Shown piece by piece: positions 1 to 6,278 of a stretch of DNA of 7,914 nucleotides. The notes below the pieces were generated by a model. That model searched no databases and was not told the origin of the DNA. It saw only the letters and a program-made list of their open reading frames with translations. Both the position numbers and the translations under genes were made by a program. Positions within the stretch are counted from its first letter, which is position 1; each line of letters opens with the position of its first letter. Origin of the DNA: Bacillota bacterium (GTDB lineage: Bacteria; Bacillota; Clostridia; Peptostreptococcales; Anaerovoracaceae); assembly GCA_016287035.1 (NCBI GenBank), contig JAEEVI010000044.1, forward strand, positions 1-7,914, in the 5' to 3' direction.

Positions 1-587
1 ATGTCCTTCCAGTATTCCTTCGTCTTTATGTTCCAGTATTCCGTCGACGTGAGCAGCGAGCCCTCCGCCACGAATCTGCCGGTGAGCATATAGATTATAT
101 AATCCTCGAGCAGAAGGATGTGACGCGTCTTTTCGAACGTCTCCGGCTCGTTCTGCCTTATCCACAGGACCTTCGACGCCGGCCAGCACGACTCGAAGCT
201 GACCTGGCCCGTGATCTTGTAGCAGAGCTCGTTGCCGAACTGCTCGCGCAGCTCGTCCGCCTGCTTTCCGGCCCGGTTGTCCATCCAGACGATCGCGTTG
301 CGAAGAGGCTTTCCGGCTTCGTCCAGGAAGCAGAGCGTCTCGCCCTGGACCGAGAAACCGACGACGCCGATCTTCCCCGTGTCGACCTTTCCGCCGGCCC
401 TGAGCTTTTCCATGCAGGCGAGGATGGCGTCGAAATAAGTATCGCAGGCGACTTCGACCATGTTAGTGCCCGGCGTCAGCAGGCTGTATTCGACTACGGC
501 CGCCGAGAGCTGGGTGCCGCTCCTGTCGTAGACCGCGGCCTTCATCGATGTGGTCCCCATGTCGAGACCGAGTATGTATTCCTGCAT
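1..587 (-). CDS. FGGY-family carbohydrate kinase, N-terminal part (cut by window edge)
   Basis: An ATP-dependent cytosolic sugar kinase of the FGGY family (xylulo-, fuculo-, rhamnulo-, ribulo- or gluconokinase relatives). The first 195 residues are visible of about 480-520 usual for the family; the C-terminal half, with the second ATP-binding lobe and FGGY signatures, lies beyond base 1. Seen: the phosphate-1 loop LGLDMGTTSMKAAVYD (residues 6-21, with D9, G11-T13 and K16), then VQGE at 80-83, then VWMDNR at 100-105, the conserved W-x-D-x-R element near the sugar site, then an LTG element at 168-170. The ATG at 585-587 follows an AGAGG Shine-Dalgarno and lies 14 nt after the regulator stop, so the two are co-transcribed. 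Specificity cannot be read from this half. The aldolase in the same operon suggests it phosphorylates a keto-sugar or keto-sugar acid before aldol cleavage. Family assignment is secure; substrate is unknown. Confidence 0.93.
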   Translation of the reverse strand, partial: MQEYILGLDMGTTSMKAAVYDRSGTQLSAAVVEYSLLTPGTNMVEVACDTYFDAILACMEKLRAGGKVDTGKIGVVGFSVQGETLCFLDEAGKPLRNAIVWMDNRAGKQADELREQFGNELCYKITGQVSFESCWPASKVLWIRQNEPETFEKTRHILLLEDYIIYMLTGRFVAEGSLLTSTEYWNIKTKEYWKD

Positions 588-601
588 CTTAACCTCTTTT
601 C

Positions 602-1369
602 CTATACCAGAACTACGTTTATTCCCATTTCCCTGAGGCTCGAGGCGACGTCGTCGCTCGTCTCGCTGCCCGTTATTATCGTGTTGACCTCCGACAGATC
701 GCAGACGTTTATGAAGGCGATGTTGTCGAATTTCGTGTGGTCGCCCAGGAGGATCGTCTCCTTGGCGGCCTTTATCATGCTCTTCTTTACGGATATCTCC
801 TCGATCGAGTAGCACATGCAGCCGTGCTTTATGTCAATGGCGTCGGCGGATAGGAAGAACCTGTCCGCGTGGATCTCCTCCATGACCCTTTCGGAGAAAT
901 AGCCCACGAGCGTCTTCATCCTGTGGCGGAGCATGCCGCCGGAGACGACGAGGCTTATGTTGTCCATCGTGCTGAGCACGTCCGCTATGTAGAGGTCGTA
1001 CGTCGCCACCATCAGCGACCGGTAGTCCCCGAGCAGCTTGGCGAGCTCGATCGTGGTCGTCCCCGAATCGAGAAGGATCGTGTCCCTCTCGTTGATGAAG
1101 CTGAGGGCGGCCTGCGCTATGCGCTTCTTCTCGTCCTGCTGCTGGGTGCGTCTGAAGCTGACCTCAGGCTCGTTCGACGTGCCCCGCGCCTTGGATGACA
1201 TGGCGCCGCCCCTCGTGCGGATGAGCGCCTGCTCCTTCTCGAGAGTGAGAAGGTCCCTCCGCAGAGTCGATTTCGACGCGTGCAGGGTCTCCATCAGGGA
1301 TTCGATGCTAACGAACCCCCTGTCGTCCACTTCGTCGAGGATCTTCCTTAGTCTTTCAGCCTGTATCAT
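602..1369 (-). CDS. DeoR/GlpR-family transcriptional regulator
   Basis: A DNA-binding repressor of sugar catabolism, 255 residues, usual for the family (about 250). Seen: an N-terminal winged helix-turn-helix at about 4-55, with the DeoR signature around S32-K33-S34-T35-L36-R37-R38-D39-L40 and the closing R51-x-R-G-G-A56; then the DeoR C-terminal sensor domain with DSGTTTIELA (101-110), an SGG turn (143-145) and a late lysine-rich helix followed by LLGDHTKF (207-214). That domain resembles phosphosugar isomerases, and in known members binds a phosphorylated sugar. I chose the ATG at 1367-1369 because the family begins at this point. An in-frame GTG at 1376-1378 would add three residues, but its AAAGG lies only 3 nt away. 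The gene follows the cupin by 15 nt and precedes the kinase by 14 nt, so it is probably a local repressor that regulates its own operon. The candidate operator is the repeat cluster at 6245-6278. Confidence 0.93.
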   Translation of the reverse strand: MIQAERLRKILDEVDDRGFVSIESLMETLHASKSTLRRDLLTLEKEQALIRTRGGAMSSKARGTSNEPEVSFRRTQQQDEKKRIAQAALSFINERDTILLDSGTTTIELAKLLGDYRSLMVATYDLYIADVLSTMDNISLVVSGGMLRHRMKTLVGYFSERVMEEIHADRFFLSADAIDIKHGCMCYSIEEISVKKSMIKAAKETILLGDHTKFDNIAFINVCDLSEVNTIITGSETSDDVASSLREMGINVVLV

Positions 1370-1384
1370 GGCTCTCACGTACCT

Positions 1385-1720
1385 TTACAGCTCGCTGGGG
1401 GCGAGGCTCCAGCTGACCACGGCGGTGACGTCGCCGATGTTCGTCAGCTCGTGCGGCACCGTCTCCGGCATTATCACCGCGTCGCCCTCTTCGAGGACGT
1501 ACTTCTCGTCCGTGTTCGGCGTCCTGAGGCTGACCTTGCCCCTGACGCAGAAGAATATCTCGTGCGAGGCCTTGTGGCCCCAGTCGATGTCGCCCGTCTG
1601 GCCGGGCTCGAGAGTCGACGTGCCGAGCGTTATCTTTTCCGTCTTGAAATACTGGCGGCAGAGCTCCGGCCCTTCGTACCAGGACTTGGCGCCCGCCTGT
1701 CTAACAACCTTTACGTCCAT
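1385..1720 (-). CDS. Small single-domain cupin protein
   Basis: A 111-residue cupin, essentially one beta-barrel. Motif 2 is clear: G79-D-x4-P85-x4-H90-x3-N94. Motif 1 is modified: H49, H53 and E54 precede FFCVRG, and E54-x6-G61 keeps the family spacing, but where the first histidine of the H-x-H pair is expected (residue 47) there is tryptophan. Likely metal ligands are therefore H49, E54 and H90, with H53 or D46 as possible substitutes. Small cupins in sugar-acid operons include isomerases, epimerases and KdgF-type uronate-opening enzymes, but nothing here separates these from a sensor or a non-enzymatic protein. The ATG at 1718-1720 has a strong AAAGGAG about 8 nt upstream. It sits between the aldolase (80 nt upstream, with a hairpin) and the regulator (15 nt downstream). 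Fold is secure; function is unknown. Confidence 0.85.
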   Translation of the reverse strand: MDVKVVRQAGAKSWYEGPELCRQYFKTEKITLGTSTLEPGQTGDIDWGHKASHEIFFCVRGKVSLRTPNTDEKYVLEEGDAVIMPETVPHELTNIGDVTAVVSWSLAPSEL

Positions 1721-1743
1721 GCTCCGCTCCTTTCGTCAAACCT

Positions 1744-1784
1744 GAAAAATAAGACGCGGCGGCCGTCCGAGATGCGGACGGCCG
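1744..1784 (-). terminator. Stem-loop with T-rich tail after the aldolase gene
   Basis: A perfect 10-bp GC-rich inverted repeat (1760-1769 and 1775-1784) with a 5-nt loop. On the minus strand the stem is followed, after about 7 nt, by TTATTTTT (1745-1752). It lies 15 nt after the aldolase stop. The form fits a rho-independent terminator, but the T tract is offset from the stem, so it may be leaky. No good promoter is visible between it and the cupin start, so cupin, regulator and kinase probably depend on readthrough, which would give them a lower dose. It could instead be an mRNA-stabilising hairpin. Confidence 0.6.
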
Positions 1785-1800
1785 GGCGCGCGATGGTTCT

Positions 1801-2460
1801 TTAGATAAGTGTCTCGTCCTTGAGATCGTTGACGTCGACGCAGATCGGTTCCGCGCCCATGGACTTGCACATGAAGGCGACCTTTGCCAACTTCTCGAGG
1901 TAATCGCTGGCGGTGAACGCCTCGCGGAAGGTCTTGCCGATCGCGACAGCGCCGTGGTTCATCATAAGGGCGGCCTTCTTCTTGGGGCCGAGAGCCTTGA
2001 CCACGTTGTCGGCCAGCAGCTGCGAGCCGATCTTGCCGTATCCGGCGCAGACGACCTCGCCGCCGAGGAACGCGGCCTCGACGATGCAGGGCGGGATGTT
2101 CATCCCGGCCGCGGCGAATATCGTCGAATAGACGGCGTGCGAATGGACGATCGCGTTGATCTCGGGGCGCGCCTTGTATATCTCGTAGTGCAGCTTGCAC
2201 TCGACCGTCGGCTTTACGTACGTGTTGGCCTCGACGACGTTGCCCTCGATATCGGTCACGACTATGTCGGTCGGAGAGACGGCGCCCCAGTTGGGGATTA
2301 CCTGCGAGGACGTGGCGGACGGGCAGATGTAGATGAGGCCCGTCGCGGGATCGCGCAGGCTCACGTCTCCTCCGTCGTTGCCGGTCGTGAGGTGCTTGTC
2401 CCAGAAGAGATGGCATGCCTTTGCAACTTTGATCTTGAGTTCGATATCGATATCAGCCAT
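1801..2460 (-). CDS. Class II zinc-dependent aldolase (FucA/AraD superfamily)
   Basis: A cytosolic zinc-dependent aldolase/epimerase fold protein, 219 residues, typical of L-fuculose-1-phosphate aldolase and L-ribulose-5-phosphate 4-epimerase relatives (about 210-230). Such enzymes cleave or epimerise phosphorylated ketoses by stabilising a zinc enolate. Seen: the phosphate-binding loop TTGNDGGDVSLRD (25-37), PSATSS (47-52), E87 at the position of the catalytic acid/base, the zinc ligands H106 and H108 in HSH, and H169 in MMNHG. All catalytic positions are present, so it should be active. I start it at the ATG at 2458-2460, which has AAAGGAG followed by an 8-nt spacer. An in-frame GTG at 2467-2469 lies against that site and cannot use it. 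It follows DctM by 59 nt and probably makes the final carbon-carbon cleavage. Aldolase rather than epimerase activity is inferred from the kinase in the operon. Confidence 0.92.
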   Translation of the reverse strand: MADIDIELKIKVAKACHLFWDKHLTTGNDGGDVSLRDPATGLIYICPSATSSQVIPNWGAVSPTDIVVTDIEGNVVEANTYVKPTVECKLHYEIYKARPEINAIVHSHAVYSTIFAAAGMNIPPCIVEAAFLGGEVVCAGYGKIGSQLLADNVVKALGPKKKAALMMNHGAVAIGKTFREAFTASDYLEKLAKVAFMCKSMGAEPICVDVNDLKDETLI

Positions 2461-2484
2461 TTTTATCACTCCTTTTATACTGAC

Positions 2485-2505
2485 CGAAGGCTTTGCGCCT
2501 TATCG
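2485..2505 (-). other. Small intergenic stem-loop between dctM and the aldolase gene
   Basis: AAGGC (2487-2491) and GCCTT (2497-2501) form a perfect 5-bp stem with a 5-nt loop; CGA/TCG outside it can add three pairs across a bulge. No T tract follows on the minus strand, so it is not an intrinsic terminator. It lies just upstream of the aldolase ribosome binding site and might affect processing or translation. A stem this short can arise by chance. Confidence 0.35.
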
Positions 2506-2519
2506 CCGTGTTTGCGTCC

Positions 2520-3800
2520 CTACGCGCCGTAGCCGAGCAGGCCGGGCAGGAACAGGGATATCTTGGGTATATAGGTGTTCAGCAGAAGGTCTATGACCAG
2601 CGCCAGGTAGAACGGCAGCATCGCCTTGGCCGTCTTGAGCACGGGCGTGCGCCCGACCGTCGATACCGCGTAGAGCAGCTCTCCGACAGGAGGCGACAGC
2701 TGTCCGACCATAGTGTTGAGCGTAAATATGACGCCGAAATAGACGAGGTCTATCTGATAATACTTCAGCGCCGGGATGAGCAGCGGTACGAATACGATGA
2801 TCAGCGTGTCGACGTCCAGGAAGCAGCCGAGCACGAGGAAGATCACGTTCAGCGCGAGCATGAACACCCACTGGGAGCTCGTCATCGCGGTGAACGCGGT
2901 TATGAGCCTCTGCGGCGTGCCCTCCATCGTGAGCATCCAGCCGAACGCCGAAGCGCAGGCTACGATGATCATTACCGAAAGCGCCGATTTCGCGGCCCTG
3001 AGGAATATGTCGGGGATGTCCTTCCAGCCTATGCTTCTGTAGATGAACATCGCCGCCACGAAGCCGTACACGCACGCGAGCACCGCGGCCTCCGTCGGCG
3101 TTACTATGCCTGTGAGTATCCCGGCGATGATGATGACCGGCATGAGCAGCGCCCAGAAGGCGTCTCCGAACGCGTGGAGCTTCTGCTTTATCGTAGTCTT
3201 CTCGCCGGTGACGGGGAAGCCTTTCTTAAGACCTATTATGTAGCATACGACCGAGAACGTGAGTCCCATAAGAACTCCGGGGACCACGCCCGCGACGAAC
3301 AGATCGCCGACCGAGCAGCCCACGATCGTCGCGTACATTACGAAGCCCATAGAGGGCGGGATTATCGGACCTATCGTCGCCGCCGCGCCGTTGAGCGCCG
3401 TGGCGAAGTCGCGCCTGTAGCCGGCCTTTTCCATTGCCGGGACGGTTACGGCTCCTATCGCGCAGGCGTCCGCTACGGAAGATCCGGAAACGCCCGCCAT
3501 TATCATGTTCGTGAGTATTACGACGTAGCACAGGCCGCCCTTGACGCGGCCGATGACCACCCTGGAAAAGTCCACGAGCTTCTGGGTTATGCCGCCCTGG
3601 TTCATGATCTCTCCGGCGAGGATGAAGAACGGTATCGCCATCATCGTGAAGCTGTCGGCGCCGTTGACCACGCGCTGCGCGACCGCTATCATGTCTATTC
3701 CGGAAACGATCGCGAACAGGCACGAGCTGAGCGCCACGGAGAACGCGATGGGTATTCCGAGCGCGAAGAATATGAGCATCGAGATGAAGAGCACCAGCAT
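2520..3800 (-). CDS. dctM: TRAP transporter large permease subunit, DctM type
   Basis: The large membrane subunit of a tripartite ATP-independent periplasmic (TRAP) transporter. It forms the substrate path and uses a cation gradient, usually sodium, for uptake. Its 426 residues match the family (about 425) and give roughly a dozen hydrophobic helices. Family motifs seen: AIPFFILAGEIMN (55-67), GVSGSSVADA (103-112), GPIIPPS (144-150), and GIVTPTEAA (231-239) opening the second half of the internal repeat; the first and third lie in the inverted-repeat hairpin regions thought to carry sodium sites. The ATG at 3798-3800 overlaps the dctQ stop by one base (TAATG) and has a GGAGGTG ribosome binding site inside the end of dctQ, so the two are translationally coupled, as expected for subunits needed in equal amounts. 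Nothing suggests damage. Substrate must be inferred from DctP and neighbouring enzymes. Confidence 0.97.
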   Translation of the reverse strand: MLVLFISMLIFFALGIPIAFSVALSSCLFAIVSGIDMIAVAQRVVNGADSFTMMAIPFFILAGEIMNQGGITQKLVDFSRVVIGRVKGGLCYVVILTNMIMAGVSGSSVADACAIGAVTVPAMEKAGYRRDFATALNGAAATIGPIIPPSMGFVMYATIVGCSVGDLFVAGVVPGVLMGLTFSVVCYIIGLKKGFPVTGEKTTIKQKLHAFGDAFWALLMPVIIIAGILTGIVTPTEAAVLACVYGFVAAMFIYRSIGWKDIPDIFLRAAKSALSVMIIVACASAFGWMLTMEGTPQRLITAFTAMTSSQWVFMLALNVIFLVLGCFLDVDTLIIVFVPLLIPALKYYQIDLVYFGVIFTLNTMVGQLSPPVGELLYAVSTVGRTPVLKTAKAMLPFYLALVIDLLLNTYIPKISLFLPGLLGYGA

Positions 3801-4318
3801 TATCCGGTCACCTCCTCATCGTGATGATGTCCGAACGGAGGGGAAGGCTCCTTTCCCGCGACGACACGCACCTGATGATATATCTTTGGCATCAGCTGAA
3901 GGAACCCGAGCCCGAAGCCTATCGGAAGGCCGAGGTAGAGTATATAGTTTATCGGCAGCCTCATCGACGAGCTCAGGCTGCCCTGCGTCTTTATGACGAG
4001 GCGCACGCCGAGCACCGTGAGTGTCGCCGCAAGGATCGCGATAAGAATGTAATTTATCAATAGCAGAAGATTCCTGAACTTTTCAGGAACGAGCGTGAGA
4101 ACGACGTCTATGCATATATGTCCGTTTTCCTTGATCAGGACCGCCGTTCCTACGAATACGACCCAAAGGAACGAATAGCGGCATACCTCGTTGCTCCATG
4201 TGACGGAATTGTTCAGGAACCTCCTCGAGACGACCTGTATGATGACGGCCACCACGGAGATTATGAACATTATTATCATGAACCACTCGAGCACGCCTTT
4301 TTTGTTTTTTCCGTTCAT
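3800..4318 (-). CDS. dctQ: TRAP transporter small permease subunit, DctQ type
   Basis: The small membrane subunit of the TRAP transporter, which packs against DctM and supports it in the bilayer. It has 172 residues, normal for the family. Seen: four hydrophobic helices at about 10-30, 46-63, 84-106 and 124-144; the family pattern of R32-R33-F34, W41-x-x-E44 and R47 between helices one and two; and the loop KENGHICID (63-71), matching the usual E-x-x-H-I-x-x-D. The C-terminal tail after residue 155 is hydrophilic, with three histidines followed by D-E-E. The ATG at 4316-4318 has AAGGAGG with a 7-nt spacer. It overlaps dctM by one base and lies 95 nt after dctP, across a strong hairpin. The separate (unfused) Q and M subunits are the common arrangement. 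Confidence 0.95.
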   Translation of the reverse strand: MNGKNKKGVLEWFMIIMFIISVVAVIIQVVSRRFLNNSVTWSNEVCRYSFLWVVFVGTAVLIKENGHICIDVVLTLVPEKFRNLLLLINYILIAILAATLTVLGVRLVIKTQGSLSSSMRLPINYILYLGLPIGFGLGFLQLMPKIYHQVRVVAGKEPSPPFGHHHDEEVTG

Positions 4319-4368
4319 CGATTAGCCTCCTTCAAGAGGAACTAAGGGATCTCTCATATCTGCGGCGA

Positions 4369-4395
4369 GCCGCGCCGCATCAAGTGCGGCGCGGC
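4369..4395 (-). promoter_or_regulatory. Strong stem-loop between dctP and dctQM
   Basis: An 11-bp perfect GC-only-but-one inverted repeat (4369-4379 and 4385-4395) with a 5-nt loop, 18 nt after the dctP stop. There is no run of T on the minus strand after it, so it does not look like a full terminator. Stem-loops after binding-protein genes are known to block 3' exonucleases and keep binding-protein mRNA above permease mRNA, as in the malE-malF spacer. The same role is inferred here, since one transporter needs many copies of DctP. Confidence 0.6.
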
Positions 4396-4413
4396 CCTAA
4401 AGAGACAGATGAT

Positions 4414-5415
4414 TTACTTTGCGAGCGCAAGAGCTTCCTCGAGGAGTCCGGGCATCCAGACGTCCGCGAACTTGGGCGGTACTTCGGTGTTGATGATGTC
4501 TCTCCACTTGTCGAAGTCGTCCGGGGTGATGAAGATCATGCCCTTTTCTTCGAGCTTCGCCTTGTAGTCGGCCTCGGCGCCTTCCATCAGCTCGTTCTGA
4601 TAGTCGCCGGCCTCGATGGCGGCGTCCTTCATGATCTTCTGAACGTCAGCGGGCAGACCGGCGAGGATCTTGTCGTTGATGATCAGAGCGAACATGCTGA
4701 TCTGGTGGGCGGTGTTGATGACGTACTTGTTGACGTCATAGAAGCTGTTGTTGTAGAGGTCTTCCATCGGGTTCTCGAGTCCTTCGACAGTGCCCTGCTT
4801 GACGGCCATGTAGATCTCGTCGAACGCGAGCGGAGTCGGGTTCGCTCCGAGGGCCTTGAAGCTCTCATAGTACAGCTGGTCGTCGGGGATACGCAGGGTG
4901 AGGCCCTTCATATCGTTGAGGTTGTGGATCTCTCTGGTCGTGCAGATGTAGCGCGGAGCTCTCATCCAGTAGTCGAGGACCGTGCTGCCGCAGGCCTTGG
5001 AATAAGCCGCGGTAAGAGATTCGCCGATGCTGCCTCTGTAAGCTGCCTTGGCGTGATCATAGGACTCCCATGTGAAGAACGCGCAGAGGGGCAGATACTC
5101 GGGGCAATACCAGCCGATGAAGGAGTCGCCGCAGAGCGTCATATCCACGGTGCCCATCGTGACCGCCTCGCAGAGCTCTCTCTCGTCGCCGAGCTGAGAG
5201 TTCGGATAGATCTCGATCTTGTACGCGCCCTTTGTCTTCTCTTCCACGATCTGGGCGAACTTCTGGCACGCAAGGTTAGCCGAGCCGTCCTGCGCGAAGA
5301 TGTGCGCGAGTCTCAAAGTCTTGGCTTCGGCCGCCTTCGCCGGAGCCTGAGTTCCGCATGCGCAGATAGAGAATATCATCGCGAGTGCGAGAACTACTGC
5401 CAATACACGTTTCAT
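4414..5415 (-). CDS. dctP: TRAP transporter solute-binding lipoprotein, DctP family
   Basis: The extracytoplasmic binding protein that captures the substrate and delivers it to DctQM. It has 333 residues. Seen: a signal peptide (K2-R3, hydrophobic 4-19) ending in a lipobox I17-C18-A19-C20, so the mature protein is a lipoprotein anchored by C20, as expected in a Gram-positive cell. The DctP fold follows from about residue 33. The substrate-clamping residues are visible: R175 in LTLRIPDD, N215 in GLENP forty residues later, and R155 twenty residues before R175. This spacing is the same as R127, R147 and N187 of the sialic-acid protein SiaP, where the arginines hold the carboxylate. A carboxylated ligand is therefore likely; its identity is not readable. 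The ATG at 5413-5415 has AAAGGAGG with a 5-nt spacer. It is the second gene of the operon, 107 nt after the barrel gene. Confidence 0.95.
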   Translation of the reverse strand: MKRVLAVVLALAMIFSICACGTQAPAKAAEAKTLRLAHIFAQDGSANLACQKFAQIVEEKTKGAYKIEIYPNSQLGDERELCEAVTMGTVDMTLCGDSFIGWYCPEYLPLCAFFTWESYDHAKAAYRGSIGESLTAAYSKACGSTVLDYWMRAPRYICTTREIHNLNDMKGLTLRIPDDQLYYESFKALGANPTPLAFDEIYMAVKQGTVEGLENPMEDLYNNSFYDVNKYVINTAHQISMFALIINDKILAGLPADVQKIMKDAAIEAGDYQNELMEGAEADYKAKLEEKGMIFITPDDFDKWRDIINTEVPPKFADVWMPGLLEEALALAK

Positions 5416-5445
5416 ACAAACCTCCTTTAACTTGATACTTCTCCT

Positions 5446-5459
5446 GATCGTTTACGATC
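5446..5459. other. Short perfect palindrome upstream of dctP
   Basis: GATCG and CGATC flank TTTA in the 107-nt spacer between the barrel gene and dctP, about 30 nt before the dctP start codon. It could be a small mRNA hairpin or a dyad for a regulator. I see no convincing promoter elements around it, so its role is unknown. Confidence 0.3.
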
Positions 5460-5522
5460 TTTAAATCACTTATGTGCCAACTTCCCGCGGACGCCCTTCG
5501 GCATATATCCGGCGGCGAAGTG

Positions 5523-6200
5523 TCAGCCGATAGAATCCATTATCTCGCATACCTTGAGCAGGTTGTCGCGGAACGAGCCGTCGGGGACGAACTTCTTCTC
5601 GAACAGGGCGCTTCCCATCGTGAATCCGAACGCGCCTATGTCCTCGACGAACTGCATCCTCTCGGGGCTGCTGATGCTTCCGGCGACCACCACCGGCACG
5701 TCCATCGCTCCCACGAATCTGCGGGCGAGTTCCTCCGGGTCTCCGTCGACGTAGCGGTACGCAAGGATGTCGAAGCCGTACACGCCGGCCGCGACGTATC
5801 TCTTTCCTTCTTCTATCATGTCCTCGATGGTCCCCTCGAGGATGCTCGGGCTTCCGCTGACGCCTCCGACGAACGGCATATACTTAATTCCGTTAGCCTT
5901 GAGATACTCCCAGACGGAAGGATAGAAAAGAGTGCCCATGAGGCAGTCGAATCCGAGCTTGACGGCAAGTTTCGCGCCGCGCATGCATTCCTCTTCCGAG
6001 TAGGACACTACCTCGAGGAACGACGTCTTGCCGGCGTCTTTTATGGCCTTCAGGAGCTCCGCCATCTGGGGTTCGGGAAGGCCTACGTCTTTAAAGCCCC
6101 AGCAATCGACGCCGATGTCCTTGACGCCGTTGAAGACCTCCAAGGCGTCCGTCACCGTCCTGTCGTGGTGCGTGAGCATAACTATCAGTTTGGTTTTCAC
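5523..6200 (-). CDS. Putative (beta/alpha)8-barrel sugar-phosphate-type enzyme, function unknown
   Basis: A 225-residue soluble protein, the first gene of the operon. I do not recognise a characterised family. The pattern of short hydrophobic strands followed by amphipathic helices, together with length, suggests a TIM barrel of the ribulose-phosphate-binding kind. Two late glycine-serine turns, AGSIS (173-177) and MGSALF (195-200), resemble the phosphate-gripping ends of strands 7 and 8 in HisA/HisF and NanE-type barrels. Charged residues at likely strand ends include H11-H12-D13-R14, D32, K37-D38, E63, D144 and R149, in places where such barrels keep catalytic residues. The gene starts with GTG (6198-6200), supported by GGGAGGG with a 7-nt spacer; the first in-frame ATG, at codon 8, would cut strand 1. 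Its position directly behind the promoter and before the TRAP genes implies a role in the same pathway, perhaps an epimerase, isomerase or lyase. That is inference only. Confidence 0.8.
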   Translation of the reverse strand: MKTKLIVMLTHHDRTVTDALEVFNGVKDIGVDCWGFKDVGLPEPQMAELLKAIKDAGKTSFLEVVSYSEEECMRGAKLAVKLGFDCLMGTLFYPSVWEYLKANGIKYMPFVGGVSGSPSILEGTIEDMIEEGKRYVAAGVYGFDILAYRYVDGDPEELARRFVGAMDVPVVVAGSISSPERMQFVEDIGAFGFTMGSALFEKKFVPDGSFRDNLLKVCEIMDSIG

Positions 6201-6244
6201 TATACCACCCTCCCTCGCAGATAGTTATATTATCTAAATCGTTT

Positions 6245-6278
6245 TGAATTGAAATGAACTGTTATAGTTCAATTTGAA
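6245..6278. promoter_or_regulatory. Candidate operator of repeated TGAA units over the operon start site
   Basis: Read on the plus strand there are three TGAA units in a row, 5 bp apart (TGAAT 6245, TGAAA 6250, TGAAC 6255), then a 7-nt gap, then an inverted copy GTTCA (6267-6271), then the palindrome TTCAATTTGAA (6268-6278) touching the -10 box. The predicted transcription start, about base 6271, falls inside. DeoR/GlpR-type repressors often bind repeated short half-sites near the start, so the regulator at 602-1369 is the natural candidate. The pairing is inferred from position only. Confidence 0.5.

Noticed and set aside
120..812. Plus-strand frame across the kinase and regulator genes
   Set aside because: It overlaps two clear minus-strand genes and changes character across their junction, so it is a shadow frame.
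2493..3824. A 443-codon open frame on the plus strand, antisense to dctM
   Set aside because: Its translation is full of R, D, E, H and Y with no hydrophobic core or motif, while the opposite strand gives a textbook DctM. It is a by-product of GC-biased codon use.
4384..5430. A 348-codon open frame on the plus strand, antisense to dctP
   Set aside because: The minus strand encodes a full DctP with signal peptide and ligand residues. The plus-strand frame is compositionally odd, has no family features and no suitable ribosome binding site.
5446..5459. Catabolite-repression (cre) site upstream of dctP
   Set aside because: The dyad centre and flanks do not fit the TGWNANCGNTNWCA consensus.
5472..6224. 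Plus-strand 250-codon frame opposite the barrel gene
   Set aside because: The minus strand has alternating strand/helix character and a good ribosome binding site. The plus-strand product is rich in A, R, V, H and D without recognisable structure.
6201..6271. Riboswitch in the operon leader
   Set aside because: The leader is only about 70 nt, AT-rich, and shows no aptamer-like conserved elements or terminator before the start codon.
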